Origin: DATFBY01 sp035253585
GTDB taxonomy: Bacteria; Gemmatimonadota; Gemmatimonadetes; Gemmatimonadales; Gemmatimonadaceae
Length of the DNA: 5,191 bases
Assembly (NCBI GenBank): GCA_035253585.1
Contig: DATFBY010000021.1
Span: 1 to 5,191 of the forward strand
Direction of reading: 5' to 3'
Shown here: positions 1 to 5,191 of the stretch, piece by piece
How the letters are laid out: each line of letters begins with the position of its first letter
Position numbering within the stretch: position 1 is the first letter of the stretch
The notes under the pieces: generated by a model
Database searches by the model: none
The model's input: the letters and a program-made list of their open reading frames with translations, nothing else
Told to the model about the DNA's origin: nothing
Translations under genes and position numbers: made by a program

Positions 1-534
1 TGGCGCGGATTGCGCGGCCGACGGCGCCGCGGCCGGGCGAGCGGCGGGCGTACCGACCGGAGTTACCGGTGGCGGCGACGGTTGAGATGCGATGCGCGGC
101 GGAGCCGATGCCTGCGTTGGCGCGGCGGCGGGCGCTAGCGGCGCGGGCGGCGCGGCGGGCGACAGCACCGGAGTGATGGTTGGCATCGTCACCGGCGTGA
201 TCGAAGGCTCGTCGATCGCTGGCGTCGGCGCCGTTCGCTCGATCGGTGCTGGCGACGGGGCCGGCGGCGGTGTTGCCGGCACCGCTGGCGAATGCGACAT
301 GGGCGGCGTGGCGACCGCTTCGCGTCCGATCGACTGGGCGGACGCGTCGGCCGACACCGCCGACGGCACCGCCATCGCCGACGCTGGCGTCGCGAAATCG
401 TCGTCGATGACGCCCGACTTTCCGATTGCGATCACGCCGCCGCAGATCGAACAGCGTGCGCGCACACCTGCTTGAGGAACCTTCGAGGGATCGACGCGAA
501 AAACCGATCCGCATTCCGGACAAGAGACGTTCAT
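1..534 (-). CDS. Zinc-ribbon (MJ0042-type) protein with Pro/Ala-rich tail, partial (3' end missing)
   Basis: The frame opens with ATG at 534 and stays open to the window edge, giving 178 codons with no stop. An in-frame stop at 553-555 and no other start codon after it fix this start. A GGAG lies 12 nt upstream, a rather long spacing. Residues 5-8 (CPEC) and 28-31 (CSIC) form the paired CxxC knuckles of an MJ0042/zinc_ribbon_5 finger. The intervening VFRVDPSKVPQAG and the following GGVIAIGK fit that family. From about residue 43 the protein becomes a low-complexity Pro/Ala/Ser/Thr linker with repeated APxP-like runs and no recognisable domain in view. In other bacteria such fingers sit at the N-terminus of proteins that often have a membrane segment or other domain further on, so the functional part may lie beyond the window. 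The gene begins 22 nt after the GGDEF-protein stop, so the two are probably co-transcribed. Its role is unknown. Confidence 0.8.
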   Translation of the reverse strand, partial: MNVSCPECGSVFRVDPSKVPQAGVRARCSICGGVIAIGKSGVIDDDFATPASAMAVPSAVSADASAQSIGREAVATPPMSHSPAVPATPPPAPSPAPIERTAPTPAIDEPSITPVTMPTITPVLSPAAPPAPLAPAAAPTQASAPPRIASQPSPPPVTPVGTPAARPAAAPSAAQSAP

Positions 535-556
535 TCGCTCGTTAAACTCCGATCAC

Positions 557-1531
557 CTATTCGCGTTCGGTCGCGCCGACGATCGCATCGATCCCGCCGC
601 TATCGTGACGGCGATCCATGATGAACACCGAGCCCGGCAGCGTCTTCGCGTAGCTCTTCATCTCGGTCGCCAGCTCGCTCACCTGCGCGGCGTGCGTGAA
701 GGAGCGGCGCTCGTTGGTGACGATCCCGATGCTGACGGTCATGAGCGGTACACGATGGAGCTGTCCCCGCCGATCCTTGCCGAAGAAGTAGCCGGCGCGC
801 CGATCCTGCTCGGAGTACTGGTACGGCACCAGCGCGTCGAAGATCGACACGATCTCCTCGCCGACTTCTTTCACATTATTCACGGGAACGATGTAAATGA
901 AGTCGTCGCCGCCGATGTGTCCAACGAAGCTCTCCTCGGGGACGAGACCCTTCACGACATCGTGCAGAATCTTGGCGAGAATCCGGATGACGCGATCGCC
1001 CTCGAAGTAGCTGTACCGATCGTTGTACTCCTTGAAGTGATCGAGATCGGCATAGCACACCGCGAACTTCTCGCCGGCTTCCAGTCGACGTGCGATCTCC
1101 GCCTCGATCTCCGGCGCACCGGGCAGACGGGTCGAAGGATGCACCCGCACGTCGCGCTCGGCGCGGCGCAGCATGGTGTCGAGACGCGATCGCATCTCGG
1201 GGATCGGCGTCGACTCGCGAATCACCTCGTCGGCGCCCGCGTCGAAGGCCTCGCGCAGCGAGATGTCGCTCTGCGATGCGAAGACGACCGCCGGAATCAC
1301 ACCAGTGAACGAATCCGACTTGAGACGCCGGCAGCAGCCCAACGCCGCTGGGGCGCTCGTTCGCGCATCGAGGATGACCGCCGAGGGGCGACCGCGGAGC
1401 GCGCGCGCCATGACCTCCTCCTCGGTGTCGAGAAGGACGAGAGCCAGACCGTGCGCATCGACCCAGTCACGCACGGGCGCCGGCGGTCGTGCGCGATCAG
1501 CGGAGAAGAAAATGGCGTGGGGCTGGGCCAC
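557..1531 (-). CDS. Receiver-like plus GGDEF-family protein with GGDDF signature
   Basis: 324 aa. The start is a GTG at 1531, supported by a GAGGA Shine-Dalgarno 9 nt upstream. Residues 5-125 look like a response-regulator receiver domain. The likely phosphoacceptor is D55 in AVILDAR, but the usual N-terminal acidic pair is reduced to D12 and the conserved Lys-Pro near residue 105 reads Arg-Glu, so phosphotransfer is uncertain. Residues about 140-308 are a GGDEF-family domain: YADLDHFKEYND (160-171) holds the metal-site D162 and guanine-site N170, and the signature is GGDDF at 207-211 instead of GG(D/E)EF. The inhibitory RxxD site expected nine residues before the signature is absent (PEES at 198-201). 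Active relatives make cyclic di-GMP from two GTP in the cytoplasm; here activity cannot be assumed, and a GTP-binding or regulatory role is possible. It has its own promoter and is followed 22 nt later by the zinc-ribbon gene. Confidence 0.88.
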   Translation of the reverse strand: MAQPHAIFFSADRARPPAPVRDWVDAHGLALVLLDTEEEVMARALRGRPSAVILDARTSAPAALGCCRRLKSDSFTGVIPAVVFASQSDISLREAFDAGADEVIRESTPIPEMRSRLDTMLRRAERDVRVHPSTRLPGAPEIEAEIARRLEAGEKFAVCYADLDHFKEYNDRYSYFEGDRVIRILAKILHDVVKGLVPEESFVGHIGGDDFIYIVPVNNVKEVGEEIVSIFDALVPYQYSEQDRRAGYFFGKDRRGQLHRVPLMTVSIGIVTNERRSFTHAAQVSELATEMKSYAKTLPGSVFIMDRRHDSGGIDAIVGATERE

Positions 1532-1540
1532 GCAGCGCGG

Positions 1541-1545
1541 TCCTC
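1541..1545 (-). promoter_or_regulatory. Ribosome binding site deciding the GTG start of the GGDEF protein
   Basis: The minus strand reads GAGGA here, 9 nt before the GTG at 1531. It supports the GTG as the true start even though no ATG is available nearby. The site lies within the short predicted leader of about 23 nt. Confidence 0.7.
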
Positions 1546-1554
1546 GAGGCAGCT

Positions 1555-1575
1555 GGCGCCATAATAGGTGGCGCC
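1555..1575. repeat. Inverted repeat around the -10 box, candidate operator
   Basis: GGCGCCA (1555-1561) and TGGCGCC (1569-1575) are perfect 7-bp inverted copies separated by 7 nt. They enclose almost the whole -10 hexamer (1561-1566). The same region also contains TGGCGCC as a direct repeat (1554-1560 and 1569-1575) with a 15-nt period. A dimeric regulator bound here would cover the -10 region. GGCGCC is palindromic and easily arises by chance in GC-rich DNA, so the operator reading is inference. Confidence 0.4.
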
Positions 1576-1589
1576 GAGAGGTTAGTCAA
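1561..1589 (-). promoter_or_regulatory. Sigma-70-type promoter for the GGDEF/zinc-ribbon unit
   Basis: On the minus strand TTGACT (1589-1584) is separated by exactly 17 nt from TATTAT (1566-1561). These are one mismatch each from the consensus TTGACA and TATAAT. The expected transcription start is around 1554, giving a leader of roughly 23 nt before the GTG at 1531. It lies in the 129-nt gap after the DUF5683-like gene, which suggests that the GGDEF and zinc-ribbon genes form a separate unit from the era chain. Confidence 0.7.
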
Positions 1590-1660
1590 AGTACGAAATG
1601 ACAACGGGCTAGCTCTCTGAGGGACGACCACGAAACAGAGAACGCAACCCGCCGACCCGG

Positions 1661-2557
1661 TCAGCGAACCGCGCGTGCTCCGAGGGGGAGGCTCATGGTG
1701 AGTCCGACGCGCTCTTCCTCAGGCGTGGATGAGTGGTGGAGCCGCACCGTGATCATTGCGTCGACGGCGCTCAGCGCATGATTGGCGAGCGCGACACCCA
1801 GGAACTGCGAGGCACGGCGGAAGGCATCGTTGCTCCGCCGAATCGTTCGGCGGAAGTGATCCTGCTCGAGGCTCGCGCCGTCCCAACTCCAGCGGAAGTT
1901 GTCGGTCACCGCGCGACGAACGTAGAAGCTGATCGCGTCGGCGTACTGCGGAGAGTCGATTGGTGGTGGGACGTCCGGGTCGCCCCAGAAAGTGCGCCGC
2001 GCCAGAAGCCAGATCGAGCCGTTGTAGGTGGCGATGTCCGTCTCCGGATCGACGCCGCCGCCCGGAATCAGATCGAACTCCCCGCTGGCCGTGAAGTGCT
2101 CCAGCCGTTCGTAATACTCGAAGTCGCCCACCGGGAATGGCCCGCCGAACCGCGCCCGCGCAACCGTACGCGCCAAGTCTCGGTAGTCGCTCCGACGGTC
2201 TCTCGCCTGACGACGCGCGCGAATGTATTGCGTGACGGCGTAGATCTCGAGCGCGACATACGGAACGGCTCTCGTCTGGCGCAGCATGTACTGTCCGCTG
2301 CCGGGAAGAATCGCCGACGCGACCGGCGCGACCCATCCGGGGGAGCGCCGCGCGGCGCCTTGCGCGGAAAGCGCGGCGGTCGTGGGTCCTGGCGCGGGCG
2401 GCGCCGCCGGGGCGAGCGTGTCACTCGTTAGGCGCGCCGGTTGTACGGGGGCGAGTGACGACGGCAGCTCCAGCGACTGGCCGAGAACCTCCTCGACCCT
2501 GGTCGCGGATAGGAACGAGAGTGCGGCGAGAGTCGCCGCCAGCGCGGCGCGACGCAT
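1661..2557 (-). CDS. Exported or membrane DUF5683-like protein
   Basis: 298 aa from the ATG at 2557. The same frame is open much further upstream, but that part lies over the PorV-like gene and is a shadow. The chosen ATG shares one base with the PorV-like stop (TGATG), a typical coupled restart, and there is no Shine-Dalgarno of its own. Residues 1-27 form an N-terminal hydrophobic signal or anchor, followed by a Pro/Ala-rich stretch to about 72. Residues 77-112 carry the motif SAILPGSGQY and a hydrophobic helix, matching the PG-x-GQ segment of DUF5683. Near the C-terminus, a second hydrophobic stretch (about 251-270) with NHALSAVDAMITVRL, then a final strand-like VGLTMSLPLG, also fits that family as I remember it. 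DUF5683 proteins are poorly characterised envelope proteins of Bacteroidota and relatives. The position right behind a PorV-like barrel suggests an envelope role. The product is real; the family name is moderately sure. Confidence 0.72.
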   Translation of the reverse strand: MRRAALAATLAALSFLSATRVEEVLGQSLELPSSLAPVQPARLTSDTLAPAAPPAPGPTTAALSAQGAARRSPGWVAPVASAILPGSGQYMLRQTRAVPYVALEIYAVTQYIRARRQARDRRSDYRDLARTVARARFGGPFPVGDFEYYERLEHFTASGEFDLIPGGGVDPETDIATYNGSIWLLARRTFWGDPDVPPPIDSPQYADAISFYVRRAVTDNFRWSWDGASLEQDHFRRTIRRSNDAFRRASQFLGVALANHALSAVDAMITVRLHHSSTPEEERVGLTMSLPLGARAVR

Positions 2558-3546
2558 CAGAACAGGTAGCGGAGCGATACGTACGTGGGCGCTTCGCCCA
2601 CGGAGCGCGAGAAACCTTCGAAGAGTCGCGCCAGGTCGACCGACAAGTTGCTGGTGCTGAAGCCCAGGCCTAACGATGCTCCGCTCGACTCCGATTGGTC
2701 GAAGACATATCCCGTGCGCAGGTGGAATCGCGTGCGATAGCTGACCACCCCGCCGACGCGCGCGGCCGGCGACCGAAGCTCCAGCTCGTCGATGAGATCG
2801 GCGCTCAGGCGAACTTCGGTGTCGCGCACCACCGTGGTCGGGACCGCCGTGTGATAGAGCGCGCCGACCTGGATGCGGGTGGGCAGCGGGTCCGATTGCT
2901 CGCGGTCGTTCACCTGGAGGCTCAGTCCCACGTTCCGCACGGCGGCGCCCAAGGTGAGCGGAGCCACGCCCGCGACATCGAACTGCGCGCCGACATCGAT
3001 CGCCGTCGTCGATGCGCTGACCGTCGGAATGTCGGAGCACGCGCCGCTGCAGTCGACGCGGAACTGGACGACCTTGAATGTGACGCCGCCGTTGATGCGC
3101 GAGCCGATTCCCGTCGAGTACGTTGCCGCGTACACGAGATTGCGCGGATTGAGCGATCCGATTGGCGGACCGCCGCCGCCGCCGCTGATCTCTTGCTCGC
3201 CGTAGTTGAGGATGTAAATCGATCCGGTGATGACGCCGAGTCGCTCGGAAGGAATGAGGACCGACACGACGTCGCCGGTGCCGACGAAGCTCTGGTAGTG
3301 ATGGATGGCGATCTCGCGCTTTTCCGAGCGCGCGAGGCCGGCGGGATTCCACCATACCGCTTCCGAGCCTTGCTGCGCGGCGACGACGGCTTGCCCCATA
3401 CCGAGCGCGCGGGCGCCGACCGGTATGAGGAGGAATGGCGCGCCCTCACGCGTCAGGTCGTCTTGCGCGCGCGCCGATGCGGTCGCGAGCGCGAGGAATG
3501 CGCCCGCGACGACGAACGCCGCTGTGCTAGAGCGGCGTCGCCTCAT
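2557..3546 (-). CDS. PorV/PorQ-family outer-membrane beta-barrel protein
   Basis: 329 aa. Residues 1-28 are a Sec signal peptide: MRRRR, a hydrophobic core, then ASARAQ with likely cleavage after ARA or AQ. The mature N-terminus has the family hallmark: FLLIPVGARALGMGQA (38-53), then a segment ending WWNPAGLA (65-72). The rest alternates strand-like stretches and polar loops, and the protein ends in Tyr-Leu-Phe, an aromatic terminus common in outer-membrane barrels. Related proteins include PorV and PorQ of the type IX secretion system and FadL-like barrels. No other secretion component is visible here, so a type IX role is not shown. A Gly-rich loop (121-126) and a CSGAC pair (C166, C170), a possible periplasmic disulfide, are notable. 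The start overlaps the Trm112-like gene by 20 nt without a clear Shine-Dalgarno, and the stop overlaps the next gene by one base. Confidence 0.85.
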   Translation of the reverse strand: MRRRRSSTAAFVVAGAFLALATASARAQDDLTREGAPFLLIPVGARALGMGQAVVAAQQGSEAVWWNPAGLARSEKREIAIHHYQSFVGTGDVVSVLIPSERLGVITGSIYILNYGEQEISGGGGGPPIGSLNPRNLVYAATYSTGIGSRINGGVTFKVVQFRVDCSGACSDIPTVSASTTAIDVGAQFDVAGVAPLTLGAAVRNVGLSLQVNDREQSDPLPTRIQVGALYHTAVPTTVVRDTEVRLSADLIDELELRSPAARVGGVVSYRTRFHLRTGYVFDQSESSGASLGLGFSTSNLSVDLARLFEGFSRSVGEAPTYVSLRYLF

Positions 3547-3694
3547 CGATCAGCATGATGGGGATCTCGTCGCGAATGGCGTATCGCAGACGGCAGGTGT
3601 GACAGAGCAGGCTCTGCTCGGTCTCACGATACTCGAGATCGCCCTTGCACTTCGGGCAGACGAGTATCTCCAGCAGCTGCTGGGAGAGGCTCAT
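3527..3694 (-). CDS. Trm112 family (UPF0434/YcaR-like) small zinc protein
   Basis: 55 aa. The ATG at 3694 is chosen over the upstream in-frame ATG at 3778 because AAGGAG lies 8 nt before it, the longer form would add 28 unconserved residues inside era, and the family starts with a short LLEIL-type segment. The zinc site is visible as CPKC (13-16) and CHTC (31-34). It is followed by the family-typical LRYAIRDEIPIMLIDEA. The length matches bacterial Trm112-like proteins of about 60 residues. Eukaryotic and archaeal Trm112 activates tRNA, rRNA and release-factor methyltransferases by binding them; the bacterial versions are little studied, so a partner role is inference. The gene overlaps the era stop by 4 nt (ATGA) and the PorV-like start by 20 nt, so it is translated as part of the chain. 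Confidence 0.85.
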   Translation of the reverse strand: MSLSQQLLEILVCPKCKGDLEYRETEQSLLCHTCRLRYAIRDEIPIMLIDEATPL

Positions 3695-4584
3695 GCGTCC
3701 TGCTCCTTGGGGATCGTGTATCCAAAGCGGCGGAGCGAGCGCGCGTCGCGGCGCCAGTTCGGAAGAACCTTTACCCACAAATCCAGATACACCGCCGATC
3801 CGACGAGTTCCTCGATCTTCACGCGTGCAGCGCGTCCGATCTCGCGAATCCGCGACCCTTGGTGGCCGATGAGAATCCGCTTTTGGCTTTCGCGCTCGAC
3901 GTGGATGACCGCCCGAATGTACACCGGAGAGCGGTCCTCCCGGAACTCCTCGATCTCGCAGGCGACGCTGTACGGCACCTCTTCGTCGAGCTGCTCGAGC
4001 GCCGTTTCCCGTACGAGCTCGGCCGCGAAGAACCGGAGCGATTGCGTGCCGACCTCGTCATCGGGATAGAGAAAGGGACTCTCCGGCAGATGCGCGCGCA
4101 GCGCCGCGAGCAGTGGATCGAGGCCTTCGCCGGTCACGGCCGAAAGCGGAAATACTTCCTTGCCGGCAAGCTCGAGGAGACGGCCGCGCTCGGGTGAGCG
4201 CACAATGTCGATCTTGTTGAGGGCCGTCAGCACGGGGGCACGCGGCGGTCGGTCGAGCGCCGCGGCGTCGACGAGTGGCGCCGGCACGCCGTCGGTCGCG
4301 TCGGCGAGATAGAGGATGACGTCGGCGTCGGCGAGCGCCTGGAGTGCGGTGGCGCGCATGGCGTGTTGGAGCGCGTAGCGCGGCTCGAGCAGACCGGGCG
4401 TGTCGGCGATGATCATTTGCGTGTCGTCATCGGTGAGGATGCCGACGATGCGATTGCGTGTGGATTGCGGCTTGGGGCTGGTGATGCTGAGCTTTTGGCC
4501 GACGATGCGGTTGAGGAGCGTCGATTTCCCCGCATTGGGTTTGCCGACGACGGTAACGATGCCTGCTCGGGTGGATCCGGTCAT
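3691..4584 (-). CDS. era: GTPase Era
   Basis: 297 aa, close to the 301 of E. coli Era. The GTPase domain shows G1 GKPNAGKS (14-21), a G2 region with KPQSTR (38-43), G3 DTPG (61-64), G4 NKID (123-126) and G5 SAV (148-150). The C-terminal KH domain has the RNA-binding GxxG at 240-243 (GHQG), then RIREIG and the family-typical VKVLPNWRRD (271-280). Era binds the 3' end of 16S rRNA and acts in 30S subunit assembly at the inner face of the membrane. The start is ATG 4584; the frame extends upstream to 4758, but that part lies over the rRNA terminator and 5S gene. No Shine-Dalgarno precedes the ATG. The gene follows the rRNA terminator by about 60 nt and leads a chain that continues, by a 4-nt overlap, into the Trm112-like gene. 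Confidence 0.95.
   Translation of the reverse strand: MTGSTRAGIVTVVGKPNAGKSTLLNRIVGQKLSITSPKPQSTRNRIVGILTDDDTQMIIADTPGLLEPRYALQHAMRATALQALADADVILYLADATDGVPAPLVDAAALDRPPRAPVLTALNKIDIVRSPERGRLLELAGKEVFPLSAVTGEGLDPLLAALRAHLPESPFLYPDDEVGTQSLRFFAAELVRETALEQLDEEVPYSVACEIEEFREDRSPVYIRAVIHVERESQKRILIGHQGSRIREIGRAARVKIEELVGSAVYLDLWVKVLPNWRRDARSLRRFGYTIPKEQDA
3703..3708 (-). promoter_or_regulatory. Strong ribosome binding site of the Trm112-like gene
   Basis: The minus strand reads AAGGAG, 8 nt before the ATG at 3694 and inside the last codons of era. It is the clearest Shine-Dalgarno in the window and decides the short start of this gene. Confidence 0.75.
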
Positions 4585-4646
4585 GGCGGAAAGGTATGCA
4601 AAGAGCGAGGCAGTAGGGATTCCGTGCGTCGGTGGCGAATGGTGGG

Positions 4647-4689
4647 AAAAGACAACGCCCTGACCTGCGAGTGATTGCAGATCAGGGCG
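4647..4689 (-). terminator. Rho-independent terminator of the rRNA operon
   Basis: An 8-bp perfect stem CGCCCTGA (4656-4663) with TCAGGGCG (4682-4689) is extended, after one mismatch, by CTGC/GCAG (4665-4668, 4677-4680), and closes on an 8-nt loop. In the minus-strand direction it is followed by TTGTCTTTT (4655-4647). It lies about 22 nt past the 5S 3' end. It should separate the rRNA operon from era. Confidence 0.82.
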
Positions 4690-4711
4690 CGATTTTGGTG
4701 GTGCTAGTGGG

Positions 4712-4829
4712 TGCCGGCGACGGCCTACTCTCCCGCGTCCTCTCGGACGGAGTACCATCGGCGCTGTAGGGCTTAACGATCGTGTTCGGGATGGGAACGA
4801 GTGTGGCCCCTACGCTCTGGTCGCCAGCG
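4712..4829 (-). rRNA. rrf: 5S ribosomal RNA
   Basis: About 118 nt on the minus strand. The conserved CCCATCCCGAAC (complement of 4784-4795) and the GGTACT / GGGAGAGTAGG portions of 5S rRNA are present. The ends are set by helix I, in which GCTGGCGAC (complement of 4820-4828) pairs over 9 bp with GTCGCCGGC (complement of 4713-4721). Exact ends may be off by one or two bases. It follows 23S by about 220 nt and is followed by a terminator. The product is the small RNA of the large-subunit central protuberance. Confidence 0.95.
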
Positions 4830-4837
4830 ATATGGCA

Positions 4838-4926
4838 TCGAGATTCGAGATTCGTGATTCGAGATTCGTGGAGATTCGGTTTAGGAATCTCGGCGCGAAT
4901 CTCCAATCTCGAATCTCGAATCTCGA
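4838..4926. repeat. Long imperfect inverted repeat built of ATTCGAG units
   Basis: A 17-bp perfect stem (4838-4854 with 4910-4926) is followed inward by an asymmetric internal loop, 15 nt on one side and 5 on the other. A second, 9-bp stem (4870-4878 with 4896-4904) and a 17-nt apical loop complete the hairpin. Because the arms consist of repeated GATTCGA/TCGAATC words, other pairings, for example GAGATTC (4871-4877) with GAATCTC (4885-4891), are also possible. The structure ends about 9 nt upstream of the 5' end of 5S. Confidence 0.85.
4843..4870. repeat. Perfect 14-bp tandem duplication inside the spacer hairpin
   Basis: ATTCGAGATTCGTG occurs at 4843-4856 and again immediately at 4857-4870. 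It forms most of one arm of the inverted repeat. The second copy explains the extra 15 nt bulge on that arm, which suggests a recent slippage or duplication event. Confidence 0.85.
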
Positions 4927-5052
4927 AAAATGGATTGGATTTTCGGTGCAGACCGTGGAAACAAATCATCACGAGCCATCGATGCGAAAAAATGCTGCGT
5001 TGTTGGCTCGATTGTTTTGAATGCTCCATCCATGCATTGCTGCAATGGGGAG

Positions 5053-5191
5053 TAGTCAAGCCGCACGGGCGATTAGGACCGCTGCGCTCGGAGCCTGTTG
5101 CCAGGCGTCCACGGGCGGCCTATCGACGGAGTGGTCTCCTCCGGCCCTTCAGTGCTCTCAAGGAGCAAGGGAGGGGTCATCTTGGGGGGGG
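5053..5191 (-). rRNA. rrl: 23S ribosomal RNA, 3' end (partial)
   Basis: About 139 nt of the 3' end of 23S rRNA, running off the right edge. Read on the plus strand as the complement, it shows the conserved AAGCCGCACGGGCGATTAG, then GCTGCGCT, GGCCTATCGACG and GGTCATCTTGGGG segments, which line up with the complement of the 3' end of E. coli 23S (AAGCCTCACGG..ATTAGTACC, GGCCTATCAACG, CATCT.GGGG). The exact 3' end is set by analogy and may be off by several bases. The terminal G run fits this part of 23S in many bacteria. Confidence 0.92.

Larger units (their letters stand above)
4830..5052 (-). other. 23S-5S internal transcribed spacer
   Basis: About 223 nt between the two rRNA genes. I see no tRNA and no plausible coding region; short open frames here overlap the rRNA ends. 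It is visibly more AT-rich than the genes. Besides the GATTCGAG repeats next to 5S, a 7-bp perfect inverted repeat CGAGCCA/TGGCTCG (4972-4978, 5004-5010) and a short hairpin CATTG-CTG-CAATG (5035-5047) lie close to the 23S end. These may be precursor-processing stems, but this is inference. Confidence 0.8.

Noticed and set aside
92..475. Gly/Ala-rich plus-strand frame at the left end
   Set aside because: It is antisense to the Pro/Ala-rich tail of the zinc-ribbon protein, whose complementary codons read as Gly/Ala.
605..1564. Long plus-strand open frame antisense to the GGDEF gene
   Set aside because: It is a by-product of GC-rich codon use; its translation has no recognisable motif, whereas the minus strand encodes clear family motifs.
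1614..1641. TCTCTG/CAGAGA inverted repeat downstream of the DUF5683-like gene as a terminator
   Set aside because: The stem has only 6 bp, the loop is 16 nt and no proper T-tract follows; too weak to call.
2558..3355. Upstream extension of the DUF5683-like frame to an ATG at 3355
   Set aside because: The extension is Arg-rich nonsense lying over the PorV-like gene in another frame. The TGATG junction at 2555-2559 and the signal-like N-terminus support the start at 2557.
3695..3778. Longer N-terminus for the Trm112-like protein
   Set aside because: It would lie inside era and adds residues outside the family. AAGGAG sits at the right distance from the ATG at 3694.
4838..4926. Spacer repeats as a CRISPR array
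   Set aside because: The units are only about 7-14 nt, directly adjacent and in both orientations, with no unique spacers.
4682..5059. Minus-strand open frame across 5S, spacer and the 23S end
   Set aside because: It overlaps two rRNA genes and a repeat; no protein features.
5184..5191. Run of eight G at the window end as a sequencing artefact
   Set aside because: A G-rich run after CATCTTG is found at this position of the 23S complement in many bacteria, so it is likely genuine.

Overview
All the genes in this GC-rich window read on the minus strand, so the window is described from its right end to its left, in the direction of transcription. Three things suggest a member of the Gemmatimonadota or a close relative: the base composition, a PorV/PorQ-type outer-membrane protein beside a DUF5683-like protein, and the overall look of the proteins. 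This placement is an inference from gene content; no 16S sequence is present.

Right part (about 4640-5191): the tail of a ribosomal RNA operon. It holds the 3' end of the 23S rRNA gene, a spacer of about 220 nt without a tRNA, a complete 5S rRNA gene and a rho-independent terminator. The spacer carries a striking family of GATTCGAG-type repeats that can fold into a long imperfect hairpin just upstream of 5S.

Middle part (1661-4584): four genes in one overlapping chain. They are the ribosome-assembly GTPase era, a 55-residue Trm112-type zinc protein, a PorV/PorQ-family outer-membrane beta-barrel protein and an exported or membrane DUF5683-like protein. Consecutive genes overlap by 4, 20 and 1 nt, which points to co-transcription and translational coupling. 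The chain joins ribosome and RNA housekeeping to envelope proteins.

Left part (1-1589): a second unit with its own good sigma-70-type promoter (TTGACT, 17 nt, TATTAT). An inverted repeat wraps the -10 box. The unit encodes a receiver-like plus GGDEF-family protein with a variant GGDDF signature, then a zinc-ribbon protein with a long Pro/Ala-rich tail that runs off the window.

Most of the window is ordinary core genome. I see no convincing undescribed system. The points that deserve a second look are the promoter inverted repeat, the degenerate signalling residues of the GGDEF protein, the spacer repeat structure and the mixed operon.
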